Assembly (NCBI RefSeq): GCF_023612375.1
Contig: NZ_CP076852.1
Location: 1 to 64,000, forward strand
Reading direction: 5' to 3'
Length of the DNA: 64,000 nt
Origin: Mycoplasma sp. SG1
GTDB lineage: Bacteria > Bacillota_I > Bacilli_A > Mycoplasmatales > SG1
Under the pieces are notes generated by a model. It saw nothing but the letters and a program-made list of their open reading frames with translations, had not been told where the DNA came from and ran no database searches. Below, in pieces: positions 10,614 through 21,829 of this stretch. Every line of letters starts with the position of its first letter. The first letter of the stretch is position 1. A program made the translations under genes and the position numbers.

Positions 10614-11079
10614 TCTTTTTTGAATGTTTGTTTAATAATTGAAGGAATAAATTAGGACCTAAAGTAGCGCAATTTACGCGACTAGGTTGTAAATAAATAT
10701 TTTCAAAAGCTATCAATTCATCCATTTCTTTTTCATTATAATGTTCGTGTTTTATCATCTGGAAATATTGATTAATCAGATTAATTGCATATTTAACAGG
10801 TTTATTTTTTAACATTTCTGCGCAAATGTCAGTTGATGCGGTGCAAATTGCGCATGCTTTACCAGTAAATTTAGCATCAATAATTTTTGTTTTTGTTTCA
10901 TCAAGTTTTAAAAAAACTGTAATTTCATCAATACAAAAATCGCTGTTGTAATACAAATGTAAAAAATCATTTAAAACGGATTTATCTTTAGTTAAAAATA
11001 AATAATTTAAAGGGTTTTTATAATGAGAAACAATTATTTGACGATAGATGAGACTGTTGGGATTATCATTATTATTCAT
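10597..11079 (-). CDS. sufU: SufU/IscU-like iron-sulfur or sulfur-relay scaffold
   Basis: Protein of 160 residues that takes sulfur from the upstream cysteine desulfurase for Fe-S assembly. Conserved features are the tyrosine- and histidine-containing N-terminus (IVSHYKNPLN), the first ligand Cys-rich loop GKACAICTAST, and a later Cys in PSRVNCATLGP. The order sufS then sufU with a 33-bp gap is as in many Firmicutes. The classic N-terminal metal ligand region appears altered compared with SufU, so whether it binds zinc or assembles a cluster cannot be told. Confidence 0.85.
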   Translation of the reverse strand: MNNNDNPNSLIYRQIIVSHYKNPLNYLFLTKDKSVLNDFLHLYYNSDFCIDEITVFLKLDETKTKIIDAKFTGKACAICTASTDICAEMLKNKPVKYAINLINQYFQMIKHEHYNEKEMDELIAFENIYLQPSRVNCATLGPNLFLQLLNKHSKKNESSD

Positions 11080-11112
11080 GTTAACTAATTTCTTTAAACC
11101 TTTTTTAAATAT

Positions 11113-12336
11113 CTAAATTAATATAAAATCATCCTTGATGCCTTGTTTTAGCATCTTGATCAAAATATCAATATCTTCTTTTATATTATAAACAGCAAAC
11201 GATATTCTTACCGCTTTTGGTTCAAGAATAAGACATCTTAATAATTTAACGCAATGATCGCCTGCCCTAGTAATTATTTTATGAGACATTAAATAGCTAG
11301 CAACGTCTTGACAGAAAAAACCTTTAATATTAAATAAAATTATCCCTGCATTGATAGATTGGTTATAAATAACAATATTATCAATTAATTTTAATTGTTG
11401 AATCGCATATTTTGATAATTCTATTTCATGATCTTGAAGGTGTTTTTTACCGACCTTATTAATAAAATCAAGCGCTTTATTTCAACCACAAATTCCAGAT
11501 AAATTTAAAGTCCCAGGTTCAAGACATAACGGCATCTGTTTATAAACTATTTCAAGGTCATCTTCAACTGCTAAAACAGAATTACCACCACCAAAAACTG
11601 GAGTTAAATGATTGAAATCTTCAGATTGGTATAACATTCCAATCCCGGTTGGAGCATACATTTTATGAGCTGAACAGGCAAAAAAACTGATATTAGCTTT
11701 TTCAATATCCAAGTCGTTGTATAAACATCCTTGTGCTCCATCAACAATAAAAATTAAATTTTTCTTTTTTATATCTTCTTTTAAAGCATGACCAATTTCT
11801 TCAATTGGTAAACTAAAACCAAAAATGTTTGAATGGTGAATTAAAGATAAAACTTTCAGATTCTTAGTTTTTTTAATTTGCTTTAAAATATCATCTAAAT
11901 CAATATTTTTAAAATCTATATCTAAAAATTGAACTTTTGCTTTAGTTTTTTTAGCTAACTGAAGTAAGGGCATTAAGTTAGAACTGTGTTCATAATAGGT
12001 TGTTAAAATAACATCATTTTCATCAAGTAATGGTTCAATTAAATGATAGGCTGTATTTAAAGCCATCGTTGTCCCGCTTGTAAAGACAATTTGTCTGATG
12101 TTTTTAATTTTAAAAAAGGCCCCTAATTTAGCTTTTGTATCTCAATAAATATTGAGCAAATTATCAGTTATCTTCGATTCACCACGATAGATATTAACTG
12201 TTAATTTAGTATTATAATCATTGACTGCATTAACAACGTCAAGTGGTTTTAAAGAAGTTGCAGCGTTATCTAAATAAACAGTGTTAGGGTTAAAAGAAAA
12301 AAATGGAAATAATTTTTTAATTTCTGAAAAATTCAT
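11113..12336 (-). CDS. sufS: Cysteine desulfurase (class V aminotransferase, SufS type)
   Basis: PLP enzyme that mobilises sulfur from cysteine. The 407 residues include VYLDNAATSLKP near the N-terminus, TSGTTMALN, the EHSSNLMP segment, IVDGAQG, the PLP lysine in FFACSAHKMYAPTGIGMLY, and the catalytic Cys in TRAGDHCVKLL near residue 363, which is the SufS/CsdA-type loop. It is the first gene of the minus-strand operon and diverges from the HIT gene at 12462. A TATAAT-like hexamer at 12373-12378 (minus strand) is a candidate -10. Confidence 0.92.
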
Positions 12337-12461
12337 TATAAGTAAAGGAGATTAACTCTTTCTTTCAATATAATTATAAACGTATAGATTATCAAGTTAT
12401 AAAATGAATATTTTTAGTCTTGATTTTATTAAAATTTTAAAAATTAGAGAAAGAAAAAATT

Positions 12462-12863
12462 ATGGAAGATTGTATTTTTTGTAAAATAGTTGAAGGAAAA
12501 TCTGCTGGATATAAAATCGCAGAAAATAAGAATTGAATCGCAATATTAGATATCGCTCCAATTACGTTTGGTCATGTTCTTGTAATTAGTAAAAAACATT
12601 ACAAAAACTACTTAGAAACGCCTATCGATACTTTAAATGATGCTCATCAACTAATTGAAACAATTTGTTTAAAAATTAAAGATAAATTGAATGCTAAAGG
12701 ATTTAACATTACAACTAATATTAATCGTCAAGCTAATCAGGTTATTTTCCATATGCACTGGCATATTATCCCGCGCTATGACGAGGTTTATCAAATGAAA
12801 CCAAATCGTTTAACAATAACTGCTAAAGAATTGCAGAAACTTGAAAAAATGTTAAAAATATAG
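12462..12863 (+). CDS. HIT family protein (histidine triad nucleotide-binding)
   Basis: Small hydrolase of 133 residues, probably acting on nucleotide phosphoramidates or dinucleoside polyphosphates. It opens with the metal-binding-like DCIFCKIVEGK, continues with DIAPITFGHVLVI, and carries the histidine triad FHMHWHIIPRY near residue 95. Two Trp codons are TGA. It is transcribed away from sufS and converges on the phosphohexomutase gene with a 25-bp gap. No neighbour points to a specific substrate. Confidence 0.93.
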
Positions 12864-12888
12864 TTTTAAATAAATAAAACTTAGTATT

Positions 12889-14582
12889 TTATTGTTTACC
12901 AAGAACTTCTAACATTTGTGTACTTACAATTGTAGAAAGGGCATTTTTTAATTTTTGGAAAATGATTTGCGTTTGGGTTTTTGTTGGAGAATGAATTGAA
13001 AAGTAAACTTTTATTTTAGGTTCAGTTCCAGAAGCTCTAATCGCAATTCAACCAAATTCAAATTTAATTTTTACAAGATTACATTTATACTCTGGTTTTG
13101 GATAATTAACAGAAAAATCTTGTTTACTTAAAACCAAGTATTCAGCAATCGTATTAATTCGTCTTTGGGTGAATATTTCCATTACTTTTTCAAAAACTTC
13201 ACCACTTCGTGGATTATCTAAAGTAAATGAAATATCTTCTTCGTGATAATATCCATATTCTTGATATATTTCTTCTAATACATCTAAAGGCGTTTTGTTT
13301 TCTACTACTTTATAGTAATTAGCTAAATCAACAAAGAAAGTTGCTGCTTGCAATCCATCTTTATCATGGACAAAATCGCTAAGTAAATAACCAATTGCTT
13401 GTTCAAAACTAAAGAAAAAGTTGTATGTTTTTTTGTTTTGTTCTATTTCGTTGGCCATTCATTTAAAACCAGTTGGAGTTAAAAATGTTTTAACGTCAAA
13501 TTTTTTACCAATTAAAGATGGTAGTTCTCCAGAAACAAATGTTGTGTATAAAGCTAATTTTGATGGCAATTCATCTCTTTTTTTCAATTGCTGTAATTTA
13601 TAATAAACCATTAAACTAGCAACTTGGTTCCCATTTAAAATAACGTATTCTTTTTTATTTCAAATCGCAACCCCCATTCTATCAGCATCAGGATCATTCA
13701 TAACAATAATGTCACAATTCTCTCTGCTTCCTGTGATTTTTGCTAACTGAAAACTTTCAGGAATTTCAGGATTAGCTGTAATAGTATGTGTAAAATTAGG
13801 ATCTGGCACACATTGTTCAGCGATTGGACAACATCATAACCTAATTCAGTTAAAATTTGGGGAACTAATTTATATGATGTTCCGTGTTGTGATGAAAAAG
13901 CTACTTTTAGTTTTTTTTCTAAAGCTGAATTTAAAGCCAATGATTTAACATAATTAACATAATTATGCTCTATTTCATCAGGAACTGTTCTAATCAAATC
14001 TTTATTAGGTGATATTTTTAAGTTTAGAACATCTTTATCATTTATTTTTTTAACTTCAGCGTTAATTGCTGTTGTTTCTTTTGGTAAAAGCTGTTCTCCT
14101 TCTTGACCGTAAACTTTAAAGCCGTTATATTGTTTTGGGTTATGACTTGCTGTAATAATAATCCCACCTAATGCTCCGATTTCACGAACTGTAAACGACA
14201 TAAGTGGAGTTGGTTTTAAATCATTATTAGGAGCTAGATAGACAACTAATCCTCGTTCTGAAAAAAGATTAGCTAATTCCATTGTAAATTCTTTACTGTA
14301 ATGACGATTATCATGAAAGATAACAATACCTTTGCTTTGAAAAAAATTAGTTCAACCACTTTTTTTTAAATAATTAAAATAACCAAGACCTAACTTTCTA
14401 ATTGTATAAATATTTAATAAACTAGAACCTAATCCAAGTTTAGCTCTAACGCCAGCTGTTCCAAACACAAAAGGAAAATCAAATGCTAAATGAATTTGAT
14501 TTTCATCCATTGATTTCAATTCTTTCAGTTGATCTGGACTTTTTATATTATCCAGTCATAGTTGATAATTTTCGTTTTTCAT
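12889..14582 (-). pseudogene. Phosphoglucomutase/phosphomannomutase, one-base frameshift
   Basis: Interconverts hexose-1- and hexose-6-phosphates. All catalytic landmarks are present across two frames: the phosphoserine loop TASHNPKQYNGFKVYG, metal-binding NDPDADRMG, sugar loop FEQAIGYLL, and the phosphate-binding RASGTEPKIK. The frame breaks in GYDVV; adding one C to the CC run (plus 13826-13827) restores VVPIAEQC and gives an intact 564-residue protein. The length of 1694 bp is exactly one base short of a multiple of three. Everything else looks functional, so a sequencing error or very recent mutation is likely. It lies 144 bp downstream of metK. Confidence 0.88.
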
Positions 14583-14726
14583 TTTTAATGAGTTTTAAAG
14601 TATAAAATTTTAATTTAGTTTTAATTTTTAATAATATCTTAAATTTTAATATTAGAAAAACAATTAAAGAAAAAAGAATGATTAGGAAAGACTAAAAAAG
14701 AATAAAAGATATAAAAAGATTTTAGA

Positions 14727-16022
14727 TTAAGATTTATTTTTAGTAAACCATTCTTTTATTGCTTCAACCTTGTCTAATTTTTCTCAAGGTAAAATATCTA
14801 AATCACTTCTTGCAAAATGACCAAAAACTGATAAATCTCTAAAATGAATATTAGCGGAATTAACAAAATTAATAATGTTAAAAATACTTAAATCAAAGAT
14901 CTCCTTTACTGCTTTTGAAATATTAATATTATTATAAATATTATTAGGACTGACTTCAATAGAAATATCAGCAAGTTTTGGTAATCCCATGATGTAATGA
15001 AGTGAAACTAAGCATTGATTAATATTCAAAGCTGCAACGATATTTTTAGCAATATAACGAGCAAAGTATGCTCCGCTTCGATCTAGTTTTGAAGGATCTT
15101 TGCCAGAAAAAGCGCCGCCACCAACTGGTATTCCCCCACCATAACTATCAACTACTATTTTTCTTCCAGTAGCTCCTGTATCAGCAAAAAGTCCACCGAT
15201 GTGAAAAGAACCAGATGAATTGACAAAAATATTTTTTTTATCTAATAATGAAGAATCGTAAACTATTTTATTTTTAACGCTATCATCTGTTAAAACGTTA
15301 TTAACAATTTCCTTAACAACTTCATCTTGGAATTGTTGAATGTCAGTTCCTTCTTTATTTTGAATACTTAAAATAATTTTTTGAAGATGAAAATGAATTT
15401 GGTTATTTTTTTCAAAATAATAACCAATCACTTGTGATTTCATATCCAAGTAGCAAGTTTTATAAAGATATGAATCTTTTAAAGCTTGTTTTTTAGCAGC
15501 CGTACGTAAAAGAAGGTGTGCTAAATAGGCATGAGTTGGAAAATAGTCTACTCCAAATGATGTAGCATAACCAAAACTATATCCTTGATCACCTGCTCCT
15601 GTTACTTTGCTATCCAATGAAACGTGGTTATTTTCAGGTGATGTTATGGTATTAAAAATCTCTTGTGATTGAAAATTAAAATCAACAACAATTTTTTTTT
15701 CAGTAATAGATTGATAGTTAGAATCGCGTTGTGTTAATTCTTTAAAAAAAGCAAAAACTACTGCTTTTATATCTTTATTTATTTCTTTTAGTTTATCATC
15801 ATGTATTTTAGTTGCGACATTAATTTCACCTAAAATAGTGATTTCATTAAAGCCACAAATAACTTCACAGGCAATTTTAGCATTTTTCCCATAATCAAGT
15901 CTTAAATGGTCAACTACTAAATCTGCGATTTGATCAGCTAACTTGTCAGGATGCCCATAACCAACCGATTCAGCGCTGTATACAACACTGTCTAGATTTA
16001 AATCTTTAATAACCTTTAACAT
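14727..16022 (-). CDS. metK: S-adenosylmethionine synthetase
   Basis: Makes SAM from ATP and methionine, the methyl donor needed by the methyltransferase at 1890-2915. The 431 residues are somewhat longer than the usual 380-400. Motifs: SVGYGHPDKLADQIAD near residue 20, TGAGDQGYSFGYA, FADTGATGRKIVVDSYGG and GGGAFSGKDPSKLDRSGAYFARY. The extra length is in the N-terminal half (around 75-115) and at the C-terminus (WFTKNKS end). The loop GATGRK replaces the more common GLTGRK. It appears intact. Confidence 0.95.
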
Positions 16023-16082
16023 AGTGTTTTTATTATAACTCTAAAAAATTTGACAATAAAGATTTATAAATTGAATTGAAAT

Positions 16083-17636
16083 CTATACTCCGTCATCTTC
16101 ATAAACTGATGAATGAGACATTTTTTTCTCTAAATATTCTACTTCTGGGATGATTTTTTCTTTTCTTGCTAAAACAGCAGCAGCTTTTTCAGGTCATTTT
16201 AAATATTTTGAAAGGAAGTAAGTTAAAGTAGAAGCGATAATTAAAAAGATAAAAAATCCAATTTGGAATACATAACCTTCGTTATGTGCTCAATCTGTAG
16301 ACATGTTAACGATGTTGGCAATAACATATCAAGAAAGAAACACCACCATAACAATAATTGCTAAAACAAAATAAATAACTTCTCACGTTTTCATTTTTAA
16401 AAGTGGTTGCTCGCCGTTTTTTGGTTTAAATTTCGCTAATTTAATTGAAGCAGCAATTGTTAATGAATACTGAACAAAGGCAGTAATAGTATAAACTTGC
16501 AACATCGCTGACATGTTATCACCATATGATTTTGGTCCAAATATAGCTATTAATATATAGGCAAGAACTAAGATTGAAGTGAAAATGAAGTCAAGTCAGA
16601 AAGCGTTTTTAAATTGATCGTATTTGTTTGTTTTTGCTAAACCTAAAGGTAATAGTCCATCAACAGCTAAAGGAGCAATAAATCTTGTATTTACTCATCC
16701 ATATTGTAAACGACCAGATAATTTATTAGCAACTTGTGAAACAATAAAGATTGAAGTAATTACGATTGCTAAAACTCCAGCACTACCGAATAATTTTTTA
16801 ACTATTAAATTAATCATATTTACAGATGAGTCTGTGCTAGGAGCAAGAGCGCTCCCAAGCGCACCTAAAATAATGTAATAAAAAACTAAATAAAAAATTG
16901 TAGCAGCGCCTAAAATAATTAATAAACCTTTGGGAACATTTTTTTCTGGATTTTCAACATCATCAGATATAGCAGCGATCCCTTCAATTCCACCAAAGGC
17001 AAAAAAGAAAGCGGATGTTCCAATTACAATATCTGTAAGATTTCTATTCCCTTTCGGAACAAGATAACCATTATTAAAAATATTATGTATAAAATTACCA
17101 TCTGTATTAAAATCAATAACAAAAATAGCAAGCGCTAAAATGATAGAAAATATCAGAACTCCTCATTTTAAAAATCATAAAATGATTAAAGTAATCTTAG
17201 TTGATGTTATCCCAAAATATAAAACAGAAGAAACTAAAATATATAAAATACCTGCAATTAAAAAAGTTCACTTTGTAAAAGAGTGTGGGATAAAATTACC
17301 AACTGTTTGTTGTGTAGCTCAAACGATTCCTGAAATAACACCAAGTGATACAGCGGGTGCTTGCGCATATTGAAATCATCCTGTTAAATTGGCTCAAAAA
17401 GGTCCGAAGGCTTTCTTAACATATAGGTAAGAACCACCATAACCTTTTATTTTATTTGATAGTTTAGCGAACGCTAACCCAACAGCAAAAGCGATGGCAG
17501 CACAGAAAAAGACCATAAACGGAAATCAATTTCCAACACTTCCATATGCTTGACTTAACGCTATTAGAAAAGCGTAACCAACCATCATATTAAAACCAAA
17601 AATTAACAGAACTTTTAAGGGTTGTTTTTTTGACAT
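16083..17636 (-). CDS. Amino acid permease, APC family (paralogue 1)
   Basis: Integral membrane transporter of 517 residues with about 12 helices. Shared signatures with the next two permeases are IFGFN in helix 1, FAKLSNKIKGYGGSYLYVKKAFG after helix 2, FFFAFGGIEGIAAISDDVENPEKN in the middle, and WVNTRFIAPLAVDGLLP late in the protein. These match the amino acid-polyamine-organocation family. The substrate is unknown; the three paralogues presumably cover different amino acids. The C-terminal 30 residues are acidic and cytoplasmic. Many Trp are TGA. Confidence 0.87.
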
Positions 17637-17858
17637 TAGTATATTGTTTAAAACTGAATATTAACCTTCCTTTTTTAAAATGATTAATGAATTAATCAAA
17701 ATGGTAAAAAATATGGTTAATAAGAGTTTTTGCTTTGTATTCCTTTCTTTAAAATGAAAATTTAAAACCTAGATGTTTTTTAATTTTTAACTATTTTTTA
17801 ATCTTTTATTATAACTATTTTTTTTTCAATTATTTTGAAAACAATAACAGTAATGATC

Positions 17859-19379
17859 TTAATAAAGAATTTTTGGATCAGCTTGTGATTTTCAGTTTAG
17901 TCAATCGCCAACAAAATATAAACCAAAACCAACAACTCCTGAAATGAAAAAAAGAAATAGTTGATAAATATGATCATGAAAATCATTAATTAAGTTATTA
18001 AAAACATAAAAAAGAAGAAGAAAGACCAAAAAGAAAGAAAGAAATAAGTATCAATACCGCTCTGTTTTTTTTAATTTGAGGACTTGATCTTTTTGTGATG
18101 AAAGTTTAAAAGCAGCTAATAAGGTAAAAATATATTGAATAAAAATAATCAGTGAATAAATATCAACCGTTGATATTAAAAGTGTTTTTAAATTAGGGTT
18201 AACAAAAATAAAAATTAAATAAACGATAACTAAACTAACTGTAATTCCAGAGTCAAGAAATAAAGCATTTTTAAATTGATGATTTTTATCTTTTTTAGCA
18301 AATCGGATCGGTAAAAAACCATCAGCAGCTAATGGTGCTATTGACCTTGTATTTATTCAACCAATTTGAATGCGACTAATAAATCTCATCGCAATTTGAG
18401 CAATGATCGTAAAAAAAGCAACAATCGAAGCAGCTAAGGTTAAACCACCATTTTGGTTAAACAATTGATAAAAAATTAAATTAATCGGATTGTTATAAAC
18501 CCCTGTTCCGCTATCAACCAAACTATTAGGTCCAGATGCCCCTAAAGTTCCTAAAAATAAAATAAAAACAAGAAGATAAAAAATAACAATCGTAATGACA
18601 ATTCCTAAAATTATTTTCGGCATTTTATGATGTTTTTTATCATCAATATCTTTTGTGATTGCTCCGATCCCTTCAATCCCGCCAAAAGCAAAGAAAAAAA
18701 CAATTAAGGTGTTAACAGCTGTTCCAAAATCTAAATTTTTGGGCGTGTAACCGTTATAGAAAATGTTCGATATAAATTTATTGGGATAAATAAAAAAATA
18801 AACAAGAGTGAAAATGATTGCTAAGATGATAACCGCTCATTTTAAAATTCAAGTTATTTTTAAAGTTCAAGAAGTTGATGCTAATCCAAAATATAAAACA
18901 ATAATTGTGATAAAGAAAATGACAAAAGCAAATATAAATAGATATACTTCAAATTTCTTAAAAAAATCATAATCAGGATTTGTTGTAAAACCATGTCAGC
19001 CAGCAAAAGTTCAAACAATCGAAGCGATGATAGCAGAAGCAGATAATGGTGCTTGAATGTATTGAAATCATCCTGCAAGATAACCTGGAAATCTTCCAAA
19101 TGCTTTCTTAACATATAAATAAGAACCACCATATCCAACAATTTTGACTGATAAACGAGCAAAAGCTAAACCAACAGTGAAAGCGATTATAGACGTAAGC
19201 GCTAACATTAAAATAAAATAATTTCCAACATTTGAAAAACTATAACCTAAACTAAAGAAAAATCCATAACCAAAAATATAATTTAGTCCAAACATGAACA
19301 TCATTGCAGGAGAATATTTTTTAATCGGTTTAGGGTTTGTTGATGAACTATTGGCAGTTTTATTTTTCGAAATTGGCAT
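17859..19379 (-). CDS. Amino acid permease, APC family (paralogue 2)
   Basis: Paralogue of the permease at 16083-17636, 506 residues with about 12 helices. It shares MFMFGLNYIFGYGFFFS, SVKIVGYGGSYLYVKKAFGRF, FFFAFGGIEGIGAITKD and WINTRSIAPLAADGFLPIRFAKK. A short hydrophilic N-terminal extension (residues 1-20, Ser/Asn/Lys-rich) precedes helix 1. It ends without the long tail seen in paralogue 3. The 222 bp between it and paralogue 1 are AT-rich with no recognisable gene, so the two may be separate transcription units. Confidence 0.87.
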
Positions 19380-19473
19380 TAAATTTAAATAATAATGTAA
19401 TTTAATAGAAAATCATTATACACTTAAATAAGATTAATAATTTTGATTTAATTAATATTTTTATTTTTAAATA

Positions 19474-19497
19474 AAAAAAACCCCAAAATTGGGGTTT
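19474..19497 (-). terminator. Rho-independent terminator after the lipoprotein gene
   Basis: Minus strand reads AAACCCC, loop, GGGGTTT followed by a run of T. It lies 27 nt past the restored stop of the lipoprotein gene. Confidence 0.85.
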
Positions 19498-19523
19498 CAA
19501 ATAAATTTTATATGTTAATTTGT

Positions 19524-20022
19524 TTAAATTAATTGCTTCATTGGAAAGCTTTGGTATCATCTTTTAAATTGTCGGTTGATTTGTGGTATCCGAAAATCAT
19601 AGGTTAACTTATATTTAGTGTCTGTATTATGTATAACATATTTGTTAAACTTACCTTGAACTACATTTATACTTCCAGCAAATTGAAATGTGTAAATTGT
19701 TTCGAATAAATTTTGTAGATGTTTTTTCTTGTGTAACTATAAAATCATTAGATTGCACTTCAAAGTTTTTTGATGGATCGAATCCTGAAATTTTATTTGA
19801 TGAATTCTCAATTCAAGAATATACATCGCTAGTTATGTCAGCTAAAATATCTTTAACTTGAAATTTAGGATTGTCTATAGGTGTGATTGGTGTTCGTGGT
19901 TTAGGTGTAACCGGAACTGGCGTATTCCCGCCGCTTTGTTTATGTTGATGACCTGAATTATTACATCCAGCAAATAATAATGGCAGGATTAATAATGGTA
20001 AGAATTTAATTTGTTTTTTCAT
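19524..20022 (-). pseudogene. Lipoprotein gene with one-base frameshift in an A6 run
   Basis: Begins with a signal peptide and lipobox: basic MKKQIKF, a hydrophobic core, then LFAGC with the lipidated Cys at residue 19. A Gly/His/Ser and Pro-rich linker follows. After VTQE the frame meets six A residues (plus 19722-19727). In the present frame translation ends about 24 residues after the run. With one A fewer, the reading continues as KHLQNLFETIYTFQFAG and on to a stop at 19524, and the total length (499 bp) then fits. The restored protein would have about 165 residues of unknown function. A homopolymer phase switch is possible, but sequencing error is equally likely. Confidence 0.75.
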
Positions 20023-20052
20023 CGGTTGTGTTTGTTTTTACATCGGTTGTGT
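20020..20052. repeat. Direct repeat at the start of the lipoprotein gene
   Basis: CATCGGTTGTGT occurs at 20020-20031 and 20041-20052. The first copy contains the reverse complement of the lipoprotein start codon; the second lies in its leader. Possibly a duplicated 5' leader; no function assigned. Confidence 0.6.
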
Positions 20053-20621
20053 ATGGTATATTTTTAAATGTTTTTTTGTTTTTAAAAGTTTGTGGTTTTT
20101 ATGAATTATCCAAATCATTAAAAAATATTGTTAATTTTTTGCAGAAAAAAATTAGCAATTAAAAATATTTTACACTATTTATATAAATTATTTATTTTTT
20201 TACTTTATTTTTAAAAAATTAAAATAGGTCATATTTTTAACTTTTTTTAATTTATAAACGAAATAATAAAATTATAAAAAAATAAGAAAATGATATAAAA
20301 AATAAAGTTAACCTATTGAATAAATTAATCTCTTAATTAAAAAAAACTGTTATCAGATCCAAAGTATATAAAAACTAGCAACATTTAATCGCAAGTAATA
20401 TATTAATTCTAGATGTTGTTTAGTTTTTAAAATAAAGTTCAACGATATTCCAAAATATTTTACAGTTTTTTTAAAATTTGTAAAAAATTGATTGAATTTT
20501 TTTTGCTTTTTAAGTAAAAAAATTAAAAATGACTACCTAAAAAGATGATATAAAAATTAATATTTAATTTAAATTTCTTAAAATTTTATTTTTAAAAAAA
20601 GAAAATACTAACTATGTTATT
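20053..20621. other. Non-coding AT-rich gap with an imperfect hairpin
   Basis: The longest gene-free stretch of the window. I see no open reading frame with coding character and no tRNA. The only structure is an imperfect inverted repeat: AAAACTAGCAACAT at 20371-20384 against ATGTTGTTTAGTTTT at 20412-20426, with a loop of about 27 nt. It is not followed by a clean T run on either strand. It may be a small RNA, the relic of a repeat end, or chance in AT-rich DNA. Confidence 0.5.
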
Positions 20622-21653
20622 TTAAATATTTACTGAACCTAAAGATGCTATTTGTAATCATACAAATAGATCATATGAATTACCTCAATTTGTAGCACAT
20701 TTTGTCATTCATTGAAAATAAATATTATGATTATCTCTTCAAATATATAAATCAAAATCAAAATAATTTCATTCTGATTTTGAAATAACAACCGTTGTCC
20801 AAAGCATTTTTGAACTTGGAATTCTTTCTAAAGGGATTGGTTTTTTATCATACTTAGCTACATCTGAAGTTTCTGAATTATTTACTCTTATTTCAGAAAA
20901 TGATGAATCAAATGAAAGAACTTTGAATTTTTTAACTACTTGATCTCAAGTTCCATATTTATCTCAATTTTCAAATAAAATATGATCATCTGATTTATCA
21001 CTAAACTTACTATAGTATCCATCGTATTTAAAGTTATATCCAATATTGTAACTATTTTCAAGGTTAGCTTGATATAAATTAAATTGTTGAAGAGTTATAT
21101 TAAGCGATTGATAACGGTAAGCATCATATCCTGGTGGTGTTGTAATTCCATCTTCTTTATAATACCATTGATAGAAAATGTCCTTTGCATCATGTCACAT
21201 GTAGAAATAAACTTTGTTATAACCACCCATTTTTTGGTTTTCTAAATCCAAAGAAAAAAATGGTTTTAAACCATGAATCGGTTTATAGGCTGGAATATCA
21301 CTTACTTTATAAAATTTGTTTAAATTATTTGATTGAGAATCCCCTTCATTAGGTTTTGAACCTGATTTAATTGATATGATTGACTTATCACCGAAATTAA
21401 AATATTGATATTTCTTTGTAAATTTATCTCAGTTGGATGCATACTTGTTCCATCCATTATATGAATAAACTTGGGAATGATCTTTAATTCCTGTTGTTGG
21501 AAAATCTTTCAGATCATAAACATGATCTCATTTGTAATCAGAAAGATATTCAACGACCTTTGAATCGTTGTTGTCAGAATCTTTTTTATTGACAAAACCA
21601 GCAGATGATAATGAGCTGATAGCAGTTAATGCTAATAAAGTATGTTTTAACAT
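20622..21653 (-). CDS. Exported Trp-rich protein with two internal repeats, unknown function
   Basis: A 343-residue protein with a signal-peptide-like N-terminus (LKHTLLALTAISSLSSAGF) and no lipobox, so probably secreted or cleaved. I do not recognise a family. Two related units are visible: roughly residues 60-170 (YNGWNKYASNWDKFTKKYQ ... VYFYMWHDAKDIFYQWY) and 220-330 (FENWDKYGTWDQVVKKFKV ... FDLYIWRDNHNIYFQWM). Both end in an aromatic (Y/W)-x-W-(H/R)-D ... FQW block. About half the Trp codons are TGA, so the gene is invisible under the standard code. The ATG at 21653 is preceded by AAGGAG; an ATG at 21665 overlaps that site and is less likely. Confidence 0.8.
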
Positions 21654-21758
21654 ATTAATAGACATCTCCTTCAAATAATAATATATATCTTATTATTACA
21701 AATTAAGCAAATGTTTTCAAGATGTTTTTAATTAAATTCTTTGTTCTTGCTGATAATA

Positions 21759-21787
21759 AAAAGCACCCTAAAAATTAGGGTGCTTTT
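21759..21787 (-). terminator. Strong rho-independent terminator
   Basis: 12-bp perfect stem AAAAGCACCCTA / TAGGGTGCTTTT with a 5-nt loop, followed by T-rich sequence on the minus strand. Lies 43 nt past the stop of amino acid permease 3. Confidence 0.9.
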
Positions 21788-21829
21788 ATTTTTGGTAAAG
21801 ATAAATATCTTAAATCTTAACTTCGTTAT

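Noticed and set aside
18881-19162. Open frame on the minus strand overlapping permease 2
   Set aside because: Shadow frame of the permease gene; Leu-rich by composition, no start context.
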